A stretch of DNA of 64,000 bases from Paenibacillus tianjinensis. Its GTDB lineage: Bacteria > Bacillota > Bacilli > Paenibacillales > Paenibacillaceae. The stretch is taken from positions 5,668,001 through 5,732,000 of the forward strand of contig NZ_CP070969.1 of assembly GCF_017086365.1 (NCBI RefSeq). The letters are read 5' to 3'. Position 1 is the stretch's first letter. Each line of letters begins with the position of its first letter. The notes beneath the pieces were generated by a model, which was not told the origin of the DNA, did no database searches, and worked only from the letters and a program-made list of their open reading frames with translations. The translations under genes were made by a program, and so were the position numbers. Positions 48,602 through 58,797 of the stretch are shown here, piece by piece.

Positions 48602-50593
48602 TTATTCAGCCCGCAGCTCCAGCAAGGCGTCGCGCAGCTCGGCGGCGCGTTCGAATTGTAGGTTCTTGGCGGCGTCCTTCATCTCGGCTTCCAGACGCTG
48701 CATCAGGCTTTGCTTGTCTTTCTTGTTCATCTTACCGCCCACGCCGGTGAGATACTCGGCTTTGGACTCGGCCACCTTGGTCGCTTCGATGATTTCGCGG
48801 ATCTTCTTATTGATTGTTGTCGGTGTGATACCATGCTTCTCGTTGTAAGCAATTTGAATCGCCCGGCGGCGTTCAGTCTCGCTGATCGCCTTCTCCATAG
48901 AGTCTGTGATACGGTCGCCGTACATAATAACACGGCCATCCGAGTTACGGGCTGCCCGGCCGATGGTCTGGATCAGGGAACGCTCTGAGCGGAGGAAGCC
49001 CTCTTTATCGGCATCGAGAATCGCAACTAAGGATACCTCCGGCAAATCCAGTCCTTCTCTTAACAAGTTAATACCCACCAGGACGTGGAACGTACCGAGG
49101 CGGAGGTCCCGGAGAATTGCCATCCGTTCCAGAGTCTTAATGTCGGAGTGCATGTAGCGGACCTTGATGCCGATCTCCTTGAAATAATCGGTCAAATCCT
49201 CGGACATCTTCTTCGTCAGTGTAGTCACCAGCACCCGTTCGTCCCGCTCTACGCGTTCACGGATCTCGCTGATCAGATCATCGATCTGCCCTTCTGTCGG
49301 GCGCACCTCAATAATCGGATCCAAAAGACCGGTAGGCCGGATGATCTGCTGCACCATCGTGTCACAGTGTTCCATTTCATAAGGGCCCGGGGTCGCTGAG
49401 ACATAGACGATCTGCTTCACTTTGTCTTCGAATTCTTCGAACTGCAGCGGCCGGTTGTCCAGTGCGGACGGCAGGCGGAAGCCATGCTCCACCAGGACAG
49501 TCTTGCGCGCCCGGTCACCGTTGTACATAGCCCGGATCTGCGGCAGTGTGACATGGGATTCATCAATAACAATCAGCATGTCGTCCGGGAAATAGTCCAT
49601 CAGGGTGTATGGGGTCGCCCCCGGTTCCCGGAAGGTCAGCGGTCCGGAATAATTCTCAATCCCGGAGCAGAAGCCGACCTCCTTCATCATTTCGATATCA
49701 TAACGGGTCCGCTGCTCCAGACGCTGGGCTTCCAGCAGCTTTCCTGCTTCGCGGAGCACTGCCAGCCGTTCCTCCAGCTCGCGTTCAATATTGACCAGTG
49801 CAACCCGCATGGTCTCCTCTTGGGTAACAAAGTGAGAAGCTGGAAATATCGCTATATGATCACGTTCACCGATAAGCTCTCCGGTCAAGACATCAATCTC
49901 GGTAATCCGCTCAATCTCATCACCGAACAGCTCGACCCGGATGGCATGTTCTCCCTGTGATGCCGGAAAAATCTCAATAACATCTCCGCGCACACGGAAC
50001 GTGCCGCGTACAAAATTGATGTCATTGCGCTGATACTGGATATCCACAAGCCGGCTAAGAATCTGATTGCGCGGCTTCTCCATGCCTACACGCAAAGAAA
50101 GCAGGAGACTTCCATATTCCTGCGGCGAACCGAGACCATAAATACAGGATACGCTCGCCACAATAATAACGTCGCGCCGTTCAAACAAGGAGCTGGTTGC
50201 GGAGTGCCGCAGCTTATCTATCTCTTCATTAATGCTGGAATCTTTCTCGATGTAGGTGTCGGAGGAGGGAATGTAGGCTTCCGGCTGGTAGTAATCGTAG
50301 TAACTGACGAAGTAGTCGACGGAATTGCTCGGAAAAAACTCCTTGAACTCGCTTGCCAGCTGTGCAGCCAGCGTCTTGTTGTGTGCGATAACCAATGTGG
50401 GCCGGTTTAGCTTGGATATCAGTTGTGCAATCGTAAAGGTCTTCCCTGTACCGGTTGCTCCCAGCAGCGTCTGGTGCTTCTTGCCCTGCCGGATGCCGTT
50501 CAATAATTCCTCTATGGCATGAGGCTGATCGCCCTGGGGTGTATACTCGGACTCCAGTTTGAAAGTCTTCGTACTGACGACAATGTCGCTCAT
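48602..50593 (-). CDS. uvrB: Excinuclease ABC subunit B, UvrB
   Basis: Helicase-like core of nucleotide excision repair; 663 residues. Walker A is [12 protein letters not shown], followed by the damage-gripping beta-hairpin region [24 protein letters not shown] sits in [11 protein letters not shown], and the later helicase motifs are [13 protein letters not shown] and [10 protein letters not shown]. The C-terminal UVR motif ([20 protein letters not shown]) contacts UvrA or UvrC. GGGGAG precedes the ATG. As in most Firmicutes, it comes before uvrA, and a candidate LexA site lies upstream. Confidence 0.97.
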   Translation of the reverse strand: MSDIVVSTKTFKLESEYTPQGDQPHAIEELLNGIRQGKKHQTLLGATGTGKTFTIAQLISKLNRPTLVIAHNKTLAAQLASEFKEFFPSNSVDYFVSYYDYYQPEAYIPSSDTYIEKDSSINEEIDKLRHSATSSLFERRDVIIVASVSCIYGLGSPQEYGSLLLSLRVGMEKPRNQILSRLVDIQYQRNDINFVRGTFRVRGDVIEIFPASQGEHAIRVELFGDEIERITEIDVLTGELIGERDHIAIFPASHFVTQEETMRVALVNIERELEERLAVLREAGKLLEAQRLEQRTRYDIEMMKEVGFCSGIENYSGPLTFREPGATPYTLMDYFPDDMLIVIDESHVTLPQIRAMYNGDRARKTVLVEHGFRLPSALDNRPLQFEEFEDKVKQIVYVSATPGPYEMEHCDTMVQQIIRPTGLLDPIIEVRPTEGQIDDLISEIRERVERDERVLVTTLTKKMSEDLTDYFKEIGIKVRYMHSDIKTLERMAILRDLRLGTFHVLVGINLLREGLDLPEVSLVAILDADKEGFLRSERSLIQTIGRAARNSDGRVIMYGDRITDSMEKAISETERRRAIQIAYNEKHGITPTTINKKIREIIEATKVAESKAEYLTGVGGKMNKKDKQSLMQRLEAEMKDAAKNLQFERAAELRDALLELRAE

Positions 50594-50691
50594 TTGCCCG
50601 TCTCCCCTCTATCGTCTAAAATATAGTAATATATATTAATTGTGGTCTGATTGTCCTGATCCCATACGATACAAAAAAATATGGGAGATAA

Positions 50692-50703
50692 GAATGCGTG
50701 TTC
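50692..50703. promoter_or_regulatory. Candidate LexA/DinR (SOS) box upstream of uvrB
   Basis: GAATGCGTGTTC matches the Gram-positive SOS core GAAC-N4-GTTC at seven of eight fixed positions. It lies about 100 bases before the uvrB start, between uvrB and the divergent motA-like gene. uvrBA are SOS genes in Bacillus. The distance is somewhat long. Confidence 0.45.
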
Positions 50704-50773
50704 CCGTTTATTATACAGTGTTGCCTACCTTGATGCAAACCATATTATATTGAAAACTAAGGAGACTGATCCT

Positions 50774-51556
50774 ATGGATATCACCTCAATTATCGGCCTC
50801 CTGGCTGGACTGGCCGCACTTGTCGGCGGTTTCTTCTGGGAAGGGGGCAACCTGCCCGGACTGCTGCAGCCCAACGCCGCGGTCATTGTATTCGGGGGAA
50901 CGCTTGCCGCTGTTCTCATCAGCTTTCCCGCCTCCAAACTGCGCTCTATACCTTCTGCGCTGCGCATCGCTTTTGGCAGACAGCCGGATACCAACTCTGT
51001 CAAAGCTGAAGAGTTAGTATCTATGGCTGCCATCACACGGCGGGGCGGAGTGCTCGCACTGGAGGAGCAGGCTGAGGAGCATCCCGATCCCTTTACCCGC
51101 GAAGGGCTGCTGCTCATCGTCGACGGGACAGATCCGGATCAGGTCCGCCAGATTCTGGAACTGGATATGGATGCCAAAGAACTGAAATATGAAAGCTATG
51201 CCAAAATCTTTGAAGCGGCAGGAGGTTACGCTCCGACGATGGGCATTATCGGCACAGTTATGGGACTTATTCATGTACTCAGCAATCTTTCCGACCCGTC
51301 CAATCTGGGTTCATCCATAGCCGTCGCATTTACAGCAACCTTATATGGTGTAGCGAGCGCTAATTTAATATTTTTACCCATCGCCTCCAAAATCAAATCC
51401 CGCAGCCAAATGGAGCTGAACAGCATGGAAATGCTTCTCGTCGGCATCCTTGCCCTGCAGAACGGGGATCATCCTCAGCTCGTGCGCAAGAAGCTGAGCT
51501 CTTTTGTGGCGGATTCAGCAGCAGATAAAGACAACCCTTCAAGAGGCCTGCTATGA
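50774..51556 (+). CDS. MotA/MotP-type flagellar stator protein
   Basis: Ion-channel half of a flagellar stator in the inner membrane; 260 residues. Four membrane segments are visible: SIIGLLAGLAALVGGFFW, AAVIVFGGTLAAVLISFP, and the pair TMGIIGTVMGLIHVL and SIAVAFTATLYGVASANLIF, which is the MotA/TolQ/ExbB core. The cytoplasmic loop holds charged residues that touch the rotor. The upstream frame is open from 50681, but AAGGAG before the ATG at 50774 fixes the start. Overlap with the next gene (ATGA) makes them a unit. H+ or Na+ use is not decided. Confidence 0.9.
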   Translation: MDITSIIGLLAGLAALVGGFFWEGGNLPGLLQPNAAVIVFGGTLAAVLISFPASKLRSIPSALRIAFGRQPDTNSVKAEELVSMAAITRRGGVLALEEQAEEHPDPFTREGLLLIVDGTDPDQVRQILELDMDAKELKYESYAKIFEAAGGYAPTMGIIGTVMGLIHVLSNLSDPSNLGSSIAVAFTATLYGVASANLIFLPIASKIKSRSQMELNSMEMLLVGILALQNGDHPQLVRKKLSSFVADSAADKDNPSRGLL

Positions 51557-52434
51557 GGCAGAGAAACCGGCGCAGCCGCAGGGAAAGCGCACATGAGCCC
51601 AGGGACCGCTGGATGATTACCTATGCGGATCTGATTACGCTGCTGCTTATTTTTTTCGTCATCATGTACGCTATGAGCAGCCTGGATACGGAAAAATATA
51701 AAATCGTCACCGGATCGCTCTCCGAGACCTTTAAGACCGGGAACCCAGTACTGGAAGGCGGCAGCGGACTGCTGGACGGAGAGAACGGAAGTCAGAACAG
51801 CAGCAGCCCCGCAAACGGGCAGGAAGAAGAGATCGGCAGCGGAAACGGCCAAAACACCGGAAAGAGCGGGGACCCGGAATCAGGGAATCCAAATGCTGAC
51901 ACCGGCACCTCCGGGGAGAGCCAGAATGTGCAGCCGTCGGCGCGGGAGCTGGCTTTCCGCGAGCAGGAAGCTAAGCTTGCTGCCTTGATGGGGGTTATTA
52001 CTAAATATGTCGAAGACAATAATCTTGACGGCCAGATCTTTGTCGCAGACAAGCCGCAGGGCATAGCAATTACGCTGAGCGACCGCTTTCTGTTCGATGT
52101 CGGCAGAGCTGAGCTGAAGCCGCCTGCGCTTCCGGCCTTGCGCCAGCTCTCCGGATTATTCCGCGGCATCGGGGCTTCCATCAGCATCGAAGGGCATACG
52201 GATAATACTCCGGTATCTGCCGGTTCGCGGTACAATGACAACTGGGAGCTGTCGGGTGCCCGCGCCCTTTCGGTGCTGCGCTTTTTCCTGGACAGTGAGG
52301 GGCTGAGTCCTGCTACATTCCAGTATGCAGGATATGCCGACACCAGACCCGCTTACGATAATTCGACTGCAGAAGGCCGCCAGAAGAACCGCCGGGTAGA
52401 GCTGATTGTCCTGCGCCAGCTGCAGGAGCAGTAG
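51553..52434 (+). CDS. MotB/MotS-type stator protein with long linker
   Basis: Peptidoglycan-anchored stator half; 293 residues. RDRWMITYADLITLLLIFF carries the ion-binding Asp in its single membrane helix. A Ser/Gly/Asn-rich linker of about 60 residues (about 66-125) follows. The C-terminal OmpA-like domain has SIEGHTDNTPV and NWELSGARALSVLRFF with GRQKNRRVELIV, the peptidoglycan-binding site. The linker is longer and more polar than in B. subtilis MotB, which may affect stator activation. Coupled to the motA-like gene by a four-base overlap. Confidence 0.92.
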   Translation: MRQRNRRSRRESAHEPRDRWMITYADLITLLLIFFVIMYAMSSLDTEKYKIVTGSLSETFKTGNPVLEGGSGLLDGENGSQNSSSPANGQEEEIGSGNGQNTGKSGDPESGNPNADTGTSGESQNVQPSARELAFREQEAKLAALMGVITKYVEDNNLDGQIFVADKPQGIAITLSDRFLFDVGRAELKPPALPALRQLSGLFRGIGASISIEGHTDNTPVSAGSRYNDNWELSGARALSVLRFFLDSEGLSPATFQYAGYADTRPAYDNSTAEGRQKNRRVELIVLRQLQEQ

Positions 52435-52533
52435 CATTTTTCAGCCGGAGATCTGAAGATTTCGACCCACAGCAATGCAAAAAGACAGACCCCGCACATA
52501 GTGTTTAATCATGTGTGAAATCCGTCCTCAAAA

Positions 52534-52580
52534 TAACGGGTGCCTGCTTCCTTCCGATAAAAGGAGCGGCAGCCGTTTTT
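52534..52580. terminator. Terminator between motB-like gene and gcvH
   Basis: An imperfect stem (AACGG-TGCC-GC paired with GCGGCAGCCGTT) ends in TTTTT on the plus strand at 52576-52580. It serves the motAB-like pair and perhaps the convergent gcvH. Confidence 0.6.
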
Positions 52581-52607
52581 GTCTGATAAATTCTATAAAT
52601 CCGTTTA

Positions 52608-53000
52608 TTATTCCCCGACCAGTTCGCGGTAAGCAGCCGCATCCAGCAGTCCAGAAACCGCCTCATCATACCCGCCGTCCAGCTCCAGTTCAAAAATCCA
52701 TCCGCCGCTGTATGGCTCGTCATTGATCAATTCCGGGCTGGCCTCCAGCGCATCGTTGATTTTGGTCACCTTTCCTGAGACCGGTGAATATAATTCGGAA
52801 ACCGTCTTTACAGACTCAATGCTGCCCACACTGTCGCCGGCAGAAATAGCTGAACCCACTTCCGGAAACTCCACAAATACGATATCGCCAAGCAAATGCT
52901 GGGCATGATCCGTAATCCCGACCCGTACTATGCGTCCTTCACCCTGCTGCGCCCATTCGTGCTCTTCGCTGTATCGCAGGTTGTCTAACACTTCACTCAT
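52608..53000 (-). CDS. gcvH: Glycine cleavage system H protein
   Basis: Lipoyl carrier of the glycine cleavage complex. LRYSEEHEW at the start, VGITDHAQHLLGDIVFVEFP, and IESVKTVSELYSPVSG with the lipoylated Lys are all present, as is LINDEPYSGGWIFELEL. The ATG at 53000 with GAGGCGG in front is preferred over one five codons earlier, giving 130 residues. It is divergent from gcvT and lacks the riboswitch, so its control differs from gcvT-PA-PB. H also serves lipoate relay in Bacillus, which may explain separate expression. Confidence 0.95.
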   Translation of the reverse strand: MSEVLDNLRYSEEHEWAQQGEGRIVRVGITDHAQHLLGDIVFVEFPEVGSAISAGDSVGSIESVKTVSELYSPVSGKVTKINDALEASPELINDEPYSGGWIFELELDGGYDEAVSGLLDAAAYRELVGE

Positions 53001-53123
53001 TTCAAGCCGCCTCATTTCCGAATTTGGTGTTGTAAATTTAGTTATAGACTAAGTTATCGTCCTCCGCAATGTCAATATTACTGACAGGAAATTTAAATTT
53101 GTCATCTTTTTGACGTTTTTTTG

Positions 53124-53153
53124 TTGACAGCGCAGCTCGATACCCGGTTTAAT
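53124..53153 (+). promoter_or_regulatory. Promoter for gcvT operon
   Basis: TTGACA at 53124-53129 and TTTAAT at 53148-53153 with an 18-base spacer lie just before the riboswitch. This fits a sigma-A promoter whose transcript starts near 53160. Confidence 0.65.
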
Positions 53154-53184
53154 GGAGACAGCAGAAAACATATCGTTAGCGAAT

Positions 53185-53385
53185 GATGGCATAGGGAGAG
53201 ACTGTCTCACGAAGACAGCGCCGAAGGAGTAAGCCCGGGACGGGTGAATCTCTCAGGCAAAAGGACCTTTGCCGGACGCATCTCTGGAGAGCATCAGACC
53301 CTGCACCCGCAGCGTACTGATCACCAACGGGGAAACCTGCCGGCTTTTGATGCTGTGCAGGGTAACTCTCAGGTACAAAGGACAG
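53185..53385 (+). ncRNA. Tandem glycine riboswitch
   Basis: Two glycine aptamers in a row in the gcvT leader. The first (about 53191-53286) has GGGAGAGACTGTC, GCCGAAGGAGTAAGCCCGGG and TGAATCTCTCAGGCAAAAGG. The second (about 53287-53385) has GGAGAGCATCAGACC, ACCAACGGGGAAACC, and TAACTCTCAGGTACAAAGGA. The AAAGGACAGAG at the end of aptamer 2 is also the left arm of the terminator at 53379. Glycine binding should stop terminator formation and turn on gcvT-gcvPA-gcvPB, as in Bacillus. Confidence 0.95.
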
Positions 53386-53442
53386 AGCGGAAGGCTATTT
53401 ATGCGCACAGCGCGTATTTGGCCTCCGCTCTGTCCTTTTTTT
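53379..53442 (+). terminator. Riboswitch expression-platform terminator
   Basis: AGGACAGAGCGG near 53379-53390 pairs with CCGCTCTGTCCT near 53424-53435, followed by eight T. The left arm overlaps aptamer 2. Confidence 0.92.
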
Positions 53443-53515
53443 TATTGCACCGCAACCTTCCGGGAGCGGAATGTCCGCTTTTGCTTGTATGTAATCAGAC
53501 CAAGGGAGTGAGCAC

Positions 53516-54640
53516 ATGGATGCTTTGAAAAGAACGCCTTTTTACGACCTTTATTCCGCTTATGCAGAGGCAAGATGTATTGATTTTGGCGGCTGGGAGC
53601 TGCCGGTGCAGTTCACCGGGATTGTCAAGGAGCATGAGGCGGTCCGCCAGCAGGCCGGATTGTTCGATGTATCGCACATGGGGGAATTCATGGTCTCCGG
53701 CAGCGGCTCGGAAGCCTTTCTGCAGCAAATGACAACCAATGATGTCAGCCGCCTCACGGACGGCGCGGCGCAGTATACCCTGATGCTCTACCCTAACGGC
53801 GGAGTTGTAGACGATCTCCTGGTCTACCGCCTCGGCGAAGAACGCTACATGCTCGTCGTCAATGCCTCCAACATCGACAAAGACTTCCAGTGGCTGCAGG
53901 AGCATCTCACTGCTGAATACAGCGGAGTCAGCCTGCAGAATGTCTCGGACGACACACTGCTGCTGGCACTGCAGGGCCCGCTGGCTGAAAGCATCCTCAG
54001 TGAAGTCACTTCGGCTCCGGTCGCCGAGCTGAAGCCTTTTCACTTCATCGAGCACGCCATGGTCTGCGGCGTAGAGGTGCTCGTCTCCCGTACCGGTTAC
54101 ACCGGCGAGGATGGCTTCGAGCTGTATGCCCCGCAGGATACAGCAGCCGTCTTATGGAACGGCCTGCTGGCAACCGGAAGCAAGCACGGACTTACGCCGG
54201 CCGGCCTCGGCGCGCGCGACACGCTCCGCTTCGAAGCAAAGCTGCCGCTGTACGGCCAGGAGCTGTCGGCGGATATCACCCCGCTGGAAGCGGGCGTGCA
54301 GTTCTTCGTCAAGCTGGACAAAGCCGGCTTCATCGGCAAGGAAGCGCTGGTGAAGCAAAAGGAAGCCGGCCTGCCCCGCCGCCTCGTGGGGCTGGAAATG
54401 ATCGACCGGGGTATCCCCCGCTCCCATTACCCCGTCTACGCGGATGGCGTGAAGATCGGCGAAGTAACGACCGGAACCCAGTCCCCGACACTCAAACGCA
54501 ATCTCGGACTTGCGCTGCTGGATGCAGCTTATAGCGAAATCGGCACAGAAGTTTACGTGGAGATCCGCGGCAAGCAGCTGAAGGCTGCCGTTGTCAAAGC
54601 ACCGTTCTACAAAAAGAGCCAAGGAGTGAAGCCGCAATGA
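53516..54640 (+). CDS. gcvT: Aminomethyltransferase, glycine cleavage T protein
   Basis: Moves the methylene group from H-protein-bound aminomethyl to tetrahydrofolate, releasing ammonia; 374 residues. Recognisable parts are [27 protein letters not shown], the folate-site [31 protein letters not shown] and [29 protein letters not shown] precedes the ATG. First gene of the riboswitch-controlled operon; its stop overlaps gcvPA (ATGA). Confidence 0.96.
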   Translation: MDALKRTPFYDLYSAYAEARCIDFGGWELPVQFTGIVKEHEAVRQQAGLFDVSHMGEFMVSGSGSEAFLQQMTTNDVSRLTDGAAQYTLMLYPNGGVVDDLLVYRLGEERYMLVVNASNIDKDFQWLQEHLTAEYSGVSLQNVSDDTLLLALQGPLAESILSEVTSAPVAELKPFHFIEHAMVCGVEVLVSRTGYTGEDGFELYAPQDTAAVLWNGLLATGSKHGLTPAGLGARDTLRFEAKLPLYGQELSADITPLEAGVQFFVKLDKAGFIGKEALVKQKEAGLPRRLVGLEMIDRGIPRSHYPVYADGVKIGEVTTGTQSPTLKRNLGLALLDAAYSEIGTEVYVEIRGKQLKAAVVKAPFYKKSQGVKPQ

Positions 54641-55989
54641 AACACCGCTATCTGCCCATGACTGAACAAGACCGCCAAGAGATGATGAAAGCGGTCGGAA
54701 TCCAGTCCATGGAGGAATTGTTCTCCGATATTCCGCAGGCTGTCCGTTATCAGGGCACGATGCCGATGTCGGAAGCTCTGGATGAATACGCTCTGCTCCG
54801 CCACATGAAAGAATTGGCCGACAAAAATGCCAATTTCGATACCCATGCCAGCTTCCTCGGCGCCGGGCTGTATGACCACCATATCCCGGTTGTGATCAAC
54901 CATGTCATTTCCCGTTCCGAATTCTACACCGCTTATACCCCCTATCAGCCGGAGATCAGCCAGGGCGAGCTGCAGGCAATCTTCGAATTTCAATCCTACA
55001 TTTGTGAGCTAACAGGCATGAAAGTAGCCAATGCCAGTATGTATGACGGCGCTACTGCTTTCTCGGAAGCGGCTGTCCTGGCAGCAGGTGCTACGAAACG
55101 CAAGAAACTGGTTGTTTCCCGCACGGTTCACCCGGAGGCACGCCAAGTGCTGCGCACTTCGGCCGGCGCCTGGGGTCTGGAAGTCGTGGAAATTGACTAT
55201 AAAGACGGCGTAACCGATCAGGCTAAGCTGGCTGAAGCCATCGACACTGATACGGCTGCCGTATTGGTGCAGTCCCCGAACTTCTTCGGGGCGATTGAGG
55301 ACCTCGGTGCCATCGAACCGCTGATCCATGCGGTTAAAGGTCTGTTCGTCGTTAGCGCCAACCCGCTGGCGCTGGGCGTTCTGGAATCGCCGGGCAAGCT
55401 CGGGGCCGACATTGTAGTCGGCGACGCGCAGCCGCTTGGTATTCCCGCATCACTCGGCGGTCCAACCTGCGGCTTCTTCGCCGTAGCGGAGCCGCTGATG
55501 CGCCGCATGCCCGGCCGGATCGTCGGCCAGACGGTAGACCGTAACGGCAAACGCGGCTTCGTCCTGACCCTTCAGGCCCGCGAGCAGCATATCCGCCGCG
55601 AAAAGGCGACTTCCAACATTTGCTCCAACCAGGCGCTGCTGGCGTTATGCGCTTCCGTATACTTGTCCGTGATGGGCAAAGAAGGCATGCGCGAGGTTGG
55701 CGGGCTCAATATCCGCAAGAGCCATTATGCCGCAGGCAAGCTAGGAGAATTGAATGGTGCAGCCCCTGCGTTTACCGCGCCGTTCTTCAATGAATTCGTC
55801 CTGAAGCTTCCGGAAGGAAGCAGCGTCAGCGAGATTAACTCGAAGCTGATTCAAGCAGGTTTTATCGGCGGTTATGATCTGGGCCGTGACTATCCGGAGC
55901 TTAGCGGACATATGCTGATTGCCGTCACTGAGAAACGAAGCAAGTCTGAAATCGACCAATTCGCCAAGCTATTGGAGGGCTGTATATGA
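54637..55989 (+). CDS. gcvPA: Glycine decarboxylase P protein, subunit 1
   Basis: N-terminal half of the split PLP-dependent glycine decarboxylase; 450 residues. [53 protein letters not shown] and [10 protein letters not shown] are characteristic. This subunit forms the heterotetramer with GcvPB but lacks the PLP lysine. It is coupled at both ends by four-base overlaps. Confidence 0.96.
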   Translation: MKHRYLPMTEQDRQEMMKAVGIQSMEELFSDIPQAVRYQGTMPMSEALDEYALLRHMKELADKNANFDTHASFLGAGLYDHHIPVVINHVISRSEFYTAYTPYQPEISQGELQAIFEFQSYICELTGMKVANASMYDGATAFSEAAVLAAGATKRKKLVVSRTVHPEARQVLRTSAGAWGLEVVEIDYKDGVTDQAKLAEAIDTDTAAVLVQSPNFFGAIEDLGAIEPLIHAVKGLFVVSANPLALGVLESPGKLGADIVVGDAQPLGIPASLGGPTCGFFAVAEPLMRRMPGRIVGQTVDRNGKRGFVLTLQAREQHIRREKATSNICSNQALLALCASVYLSVMGKEGMREVGGLNIRKSHYAAGKLGELNGAAPAFTAPFFNEFVLKLPEGSSVSEINSKLIQAGFIGGYDLGRDYPELSGHMLIAVTEKRSKSEIDQFAKLLEGCI

Positions 55990-57446
55990 AACCGGAACAA
56001 AGTCTGATCTTTGAGCTTAGCCGTCCCGGCCGCTCAGCCTATTCCCTGCCGGTATGCGATGTTCCCGAGGATGAAGCAATGGAGTCGCTGATTCCGGCCG
56101 GATTGCTGCGCAGTGAGCCAGTTGTACTTCCGGAAGTATCCGAAGTGGATGTTATCCGCCATTATACTGCCCTTTCCCGCCGCAACTTCGGCGTCGACAA
56201 CGGCTTCTATCCGCTCGGCTCCTGTACGATGAAATATAATCCGAAGATTAATGAAGATGTCGCCCGCTTCCCGGGACTGGCCAAGATTCATCCTTACCAG
56301 CCGGAGAAAAGCATTCAGGGCGCACTTGAACTGATGTATACCCTGCAAAAGGATCTGGCCGCACTTACCGGTATGGATGCCGTCTCGCTCCAGCCTGCCG
56401 CCGGAGCCCATGGCGAATGGACCGGCCTGATGATGATCCGCGCCTACCATGAGAGCCGCGGCGAGACCCGCACGAAGGTCATCGTGCCGGATTCCTCGCA
56501 TGGCACCAACCCGGCCAGTGCCGCAGCTGCGGGCCTTACAACCGTAACGATTCCTTCAAATAGCAAAGGGATGGTTGATCTTGAAGCCTTGAAAGCAACA
56601 GTCGGCAGCGATACTGCTGCGCTAATGCTGACCAATCCGAGCACGCTCGGCTTGTTCGAGACGCAGATCGTAGAGATCGCAGCGATTGTCCACGAAGCCG
56701 GCGGCCTGCTGTACTATGATGGAGCCAACTCCAATGCGATCATGGGCATTACCCGTCCGGGCGATATGGGCTTCGACGTCGTGCATTTGAATCTGCATAA
56801 GACGATGAGCACCCCGCACGGCGGCGGCGGTCCGGGAGCCGGACCTGTCGGCGTGAAGGCGAAGCTGATTCCGTTCCTGCCACAGCCCACGGTAGTCCAG
56901 AACGAAGACAGCAGCTTCTCCTTAAACTACGGCGGACCGGAATCAATTGGCCGGGTCAAGGCTTTTTACGGCAACTTTGGTATTCTCGTCCGTGCTTACG
57001 CCTATATCCGCACCTACGGACCGGACGGCCTGCGTGAGGTTTCCGAGAACGCTGTGCTGAATGCCAACTATATGATGCACCGGCTGGCGCCGTATTTTGA
57101 AATCCCGTACCCTGGGGTCTGCAAGCATGAATTCGTCATGTCCGGCCGGAACCTCAAGCAATACGGTGTGCGTACACTCGATGTAGCCAAACGGCTGCTC
57201 GACTTCGGCTACCATCCGCCGACCGTCTACTTCCCGCTGACCGTCGAAGAGTGCATGATGATCGAGCCGACCGAAACTGAGAGCAAGGAAACACTCGACG
57301 GCTTCATTGAAACGATGATTCAGATCGTCAAGGAAGCCCAGGAGACACCGGAGATCGTGATCAACGCTCCGCACACCACTGAGATCAGCCGTCTGGATGA
57401 GACCCAGGCTGCGCGGAAGCCGGTATTGAACTGTTCCTGCGGCTAA
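55986..57446 (+). CDS. gcvPB: Glycine decarboxylase P protein, subunit 2
   Basis: C-terminal, PLP-carrying half of glycine decarboxylase; 486 residues. [25 protein letters not shown]-like [28 protein letters not shown], and [18 protein letters not shown] with the PLP Lys are intact. With GcvPA, T, H and lipoamide dehydrogenase (not in the window) it completes glycine oxidation to CO2, ammonia and methylene-THF. A short Cys-containing tail (NCSCG) ends the protein. Confidence 0.96.
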   Translation: MKPEQSLIFELSRPGRSAYSLPVCDVPEDEAMESLIPAGLLRSEPVVLPEVSEVDVIRHYTALSRRNFGVDNGFYPLGSCTMKYNPKINEDVARFPGLAKIHPYQPEKSIQGALELMYTLQKDLAALTGMDAVSLQPAAGAHGEWTGLMMIRAYHESRGETRTKVIVPDSSHGTNPASAAAAGLTTVTIPSNSKGMVDLEALKATVGSDTAALMLTNPSTLGLFETQIVEIAAIVHEAGGLLYYDGANSNAIMGITRPGDMGFDVVHLNLHKTMSTPHGGGGPGAGPVGVKAKLIPFLPQPTVVQNEDSSFSLNYGGPESIGRVKAFYGNFGILVRAYAYIRTYGPDGLREVSENAVLNANYMMHRLAPYFEIPYPGVCKHEFVMSGRNLKQYGVRTLDVAKRLLDFGYHPPTVYFPLTVEECMMIEPTETESKETLDGFIETMIQIVKEAQETPEIVINAPHTTEISRLDETQAARKPVLNCSCG

Positions 57447-57469
57447 TTTATAAGCTATAAACAATAAAC

Positions 57470-57520
57470 AAGCGGCTAATCCCGAAGTCCTGACAGGCCT
57501 CGCGGATAGCCGCTTTTTTT
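57470..57520 (+). terminator. Terminator of the gcv operon
   Basis: AAGCGGCTA pairs with TAGCCGCTT across a 28-base loop, followed by seven T at 57514-57520. Confidence 0.85.
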
Positions 57521-57578
57521 CAATATATATATTATTTCGAGCGGAAGATCTTTCATTGCTGCAGCATCCAACTAACTC

Positions 57579-57628
57579 AGCGGCTATCCCGGTCTGCATT
57601 AAGGACCGCCCGAGAGCCGTTTTTTTTT
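57579..57628 (+). terminator. Second terminator after the gcv operon
   Basis: CGGCT and an inner CGGTC pair with GACCG and AGCCG, followed by eight or nine T. It shares the same outer stem sequence with the terminator 100 bases upstream, so one may be a diverged duplicate. Confidence 0.7.
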
Positions 57629-57762
57629 GGCAACATCCGCTACGGTCCAATATTATTTTTCAGTTATCGATTTAATCTGATAGTTTTCGACATTTGCCTA
57701 ATGCTATATTTACTGGACATGTCTTTTGAGAGATGACAATCCAGGATGAAGGAGGATTACCC

Positions 57763-58779
57763 TTGAGTATTATTGAAGCCAGAGGACTGTCCAAGTCCTT
57801 TCTGCAGGCGGTGAAGGAGCCGGGGCTAAAGGGAGCGCTCAAGCATCTGCTCGTGCCGAGGAATATTACCAAGATCGCGGTGCAGCCGCTGGATCTGAGC
57901 ATTGAAGCCGGGGAGACTGTTGCCTACGTGGGGCCGAACGGTGCCGGCAAGTCCACCACGATCAAGATGCTGAGCGGCATACTGATGCCCTCTGCGGGCA
58001 GTATTTCTGTAAACGGTATCAATCCGTATAAAAAAAGAATGGAGAACGCCGCCCAGATCGGCGCCGTCTTCGGCCAGCGCACCCAGCTGTGGTGGGATAT
58101 CCCGATTGTTGAATCTTTTTCGCTGCTGAAGGATATTTACCAGATCCCCGAACCGGTGTACCGGACAAATCTCGACCAATTTATTGAACTGCTGGGGATG
58201 AGCGAGTTCATTCACTTATCCGCCCGCAAGCTCTCCCTGGGGCAACGCATGCGTGCCGATCTGGCCGCCGCCCTCTTACATAACCCGCCCATTGTCTATC
58301 TGGATGAACCGACGATCGGCCTGGATGTCTCCGTGAAGCAGAAGATCCGCGAATTTATCAAAAAGATCAATCAGGAACAGCATACTACCGTGATGCTGAC
58401 CACCCATGATCTAGGCGACATTGAAGACCTGTGCAAACGGCTGATTATCATTGACCACGGCTCGATCATTTATGACGGCAGCCTGAGTGAGGTGAAATCG
58501 CGTTTTGCCAAAAGCCGGGTGATTTTCTTCCAGGTGGGCTCCCCGATGCCGGAGCTTTACGAACAGCTGGCACAGACCGACGGGATGAAGCTGGAGCTGC
58601 AAAGTGAACAGGAGTTTTCGGTCTCTTTTGACCGGTATGAATATACCGCCAGCGATGTGGTCAGCCGGGTAATGCGGCATGGGGAGGTCATTGACTTCCG
58701 GATGGAGGATGCCAACATCGAGCAGGTGATTAAGGCCGTCTATGACGGAAATCTGGTCCTGAATCAAAGCGGTCAATAA
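57763..58779 (+). CDS. ABC-2 type transporter ATP-binding protein
   Basis: Cytoplasmic ATPase of 338 residues. Walker A is VGPNGAGKSTTIKML, the Q-loop region is GQRTQLWWDIP, the signature is LSLGQRMRADLA, and Walker B is IVYLDEPTIGLD. A C-terminal extension of about 100 residues follows. The GQRTQLWWD loop and overall shape resemble COG4586-type ATPases of an uncharacterised export system. The start is the TTG at 57763, eight bases after AAGGAGG. The upstream ATG in the frame has no ribosome site. Two matching permease genes follow at short distances. Substrate unknown. Confidence 0.9.
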   Translation: MSIIEARGLSKSFLQAVKEPGLKGALKHLLVPRNITKIAVQPLDLSIEAGETVAYVGPNGAGKSTTIKMLSGILMPSAGSISVNGINPYKKRMENAAQIGAVFGQRTQLWWDIPIVESFSLLKDIYQIPEPVYRTNLDQFIELLGMSEFIHLSARKLSLGQRMRADLAAALLHNPPIVYLDEPTIGLDVSVKQKIREFIKKINQEQHTTVMLTTHDLGDIEDLCKRLIIIDHGSIIYDGSLSEVKSRFAKSRVIFFQVGSPMPELYEQLAQTDGMKLELQSEQEFSVSFDRYEYTASDVVSRVMRHGEVIDFRMEDANIEQVIKAVYDGNLVLNQSGQ

Positions 58780-58797
58780 GGAGGTATAGCCACAGTC

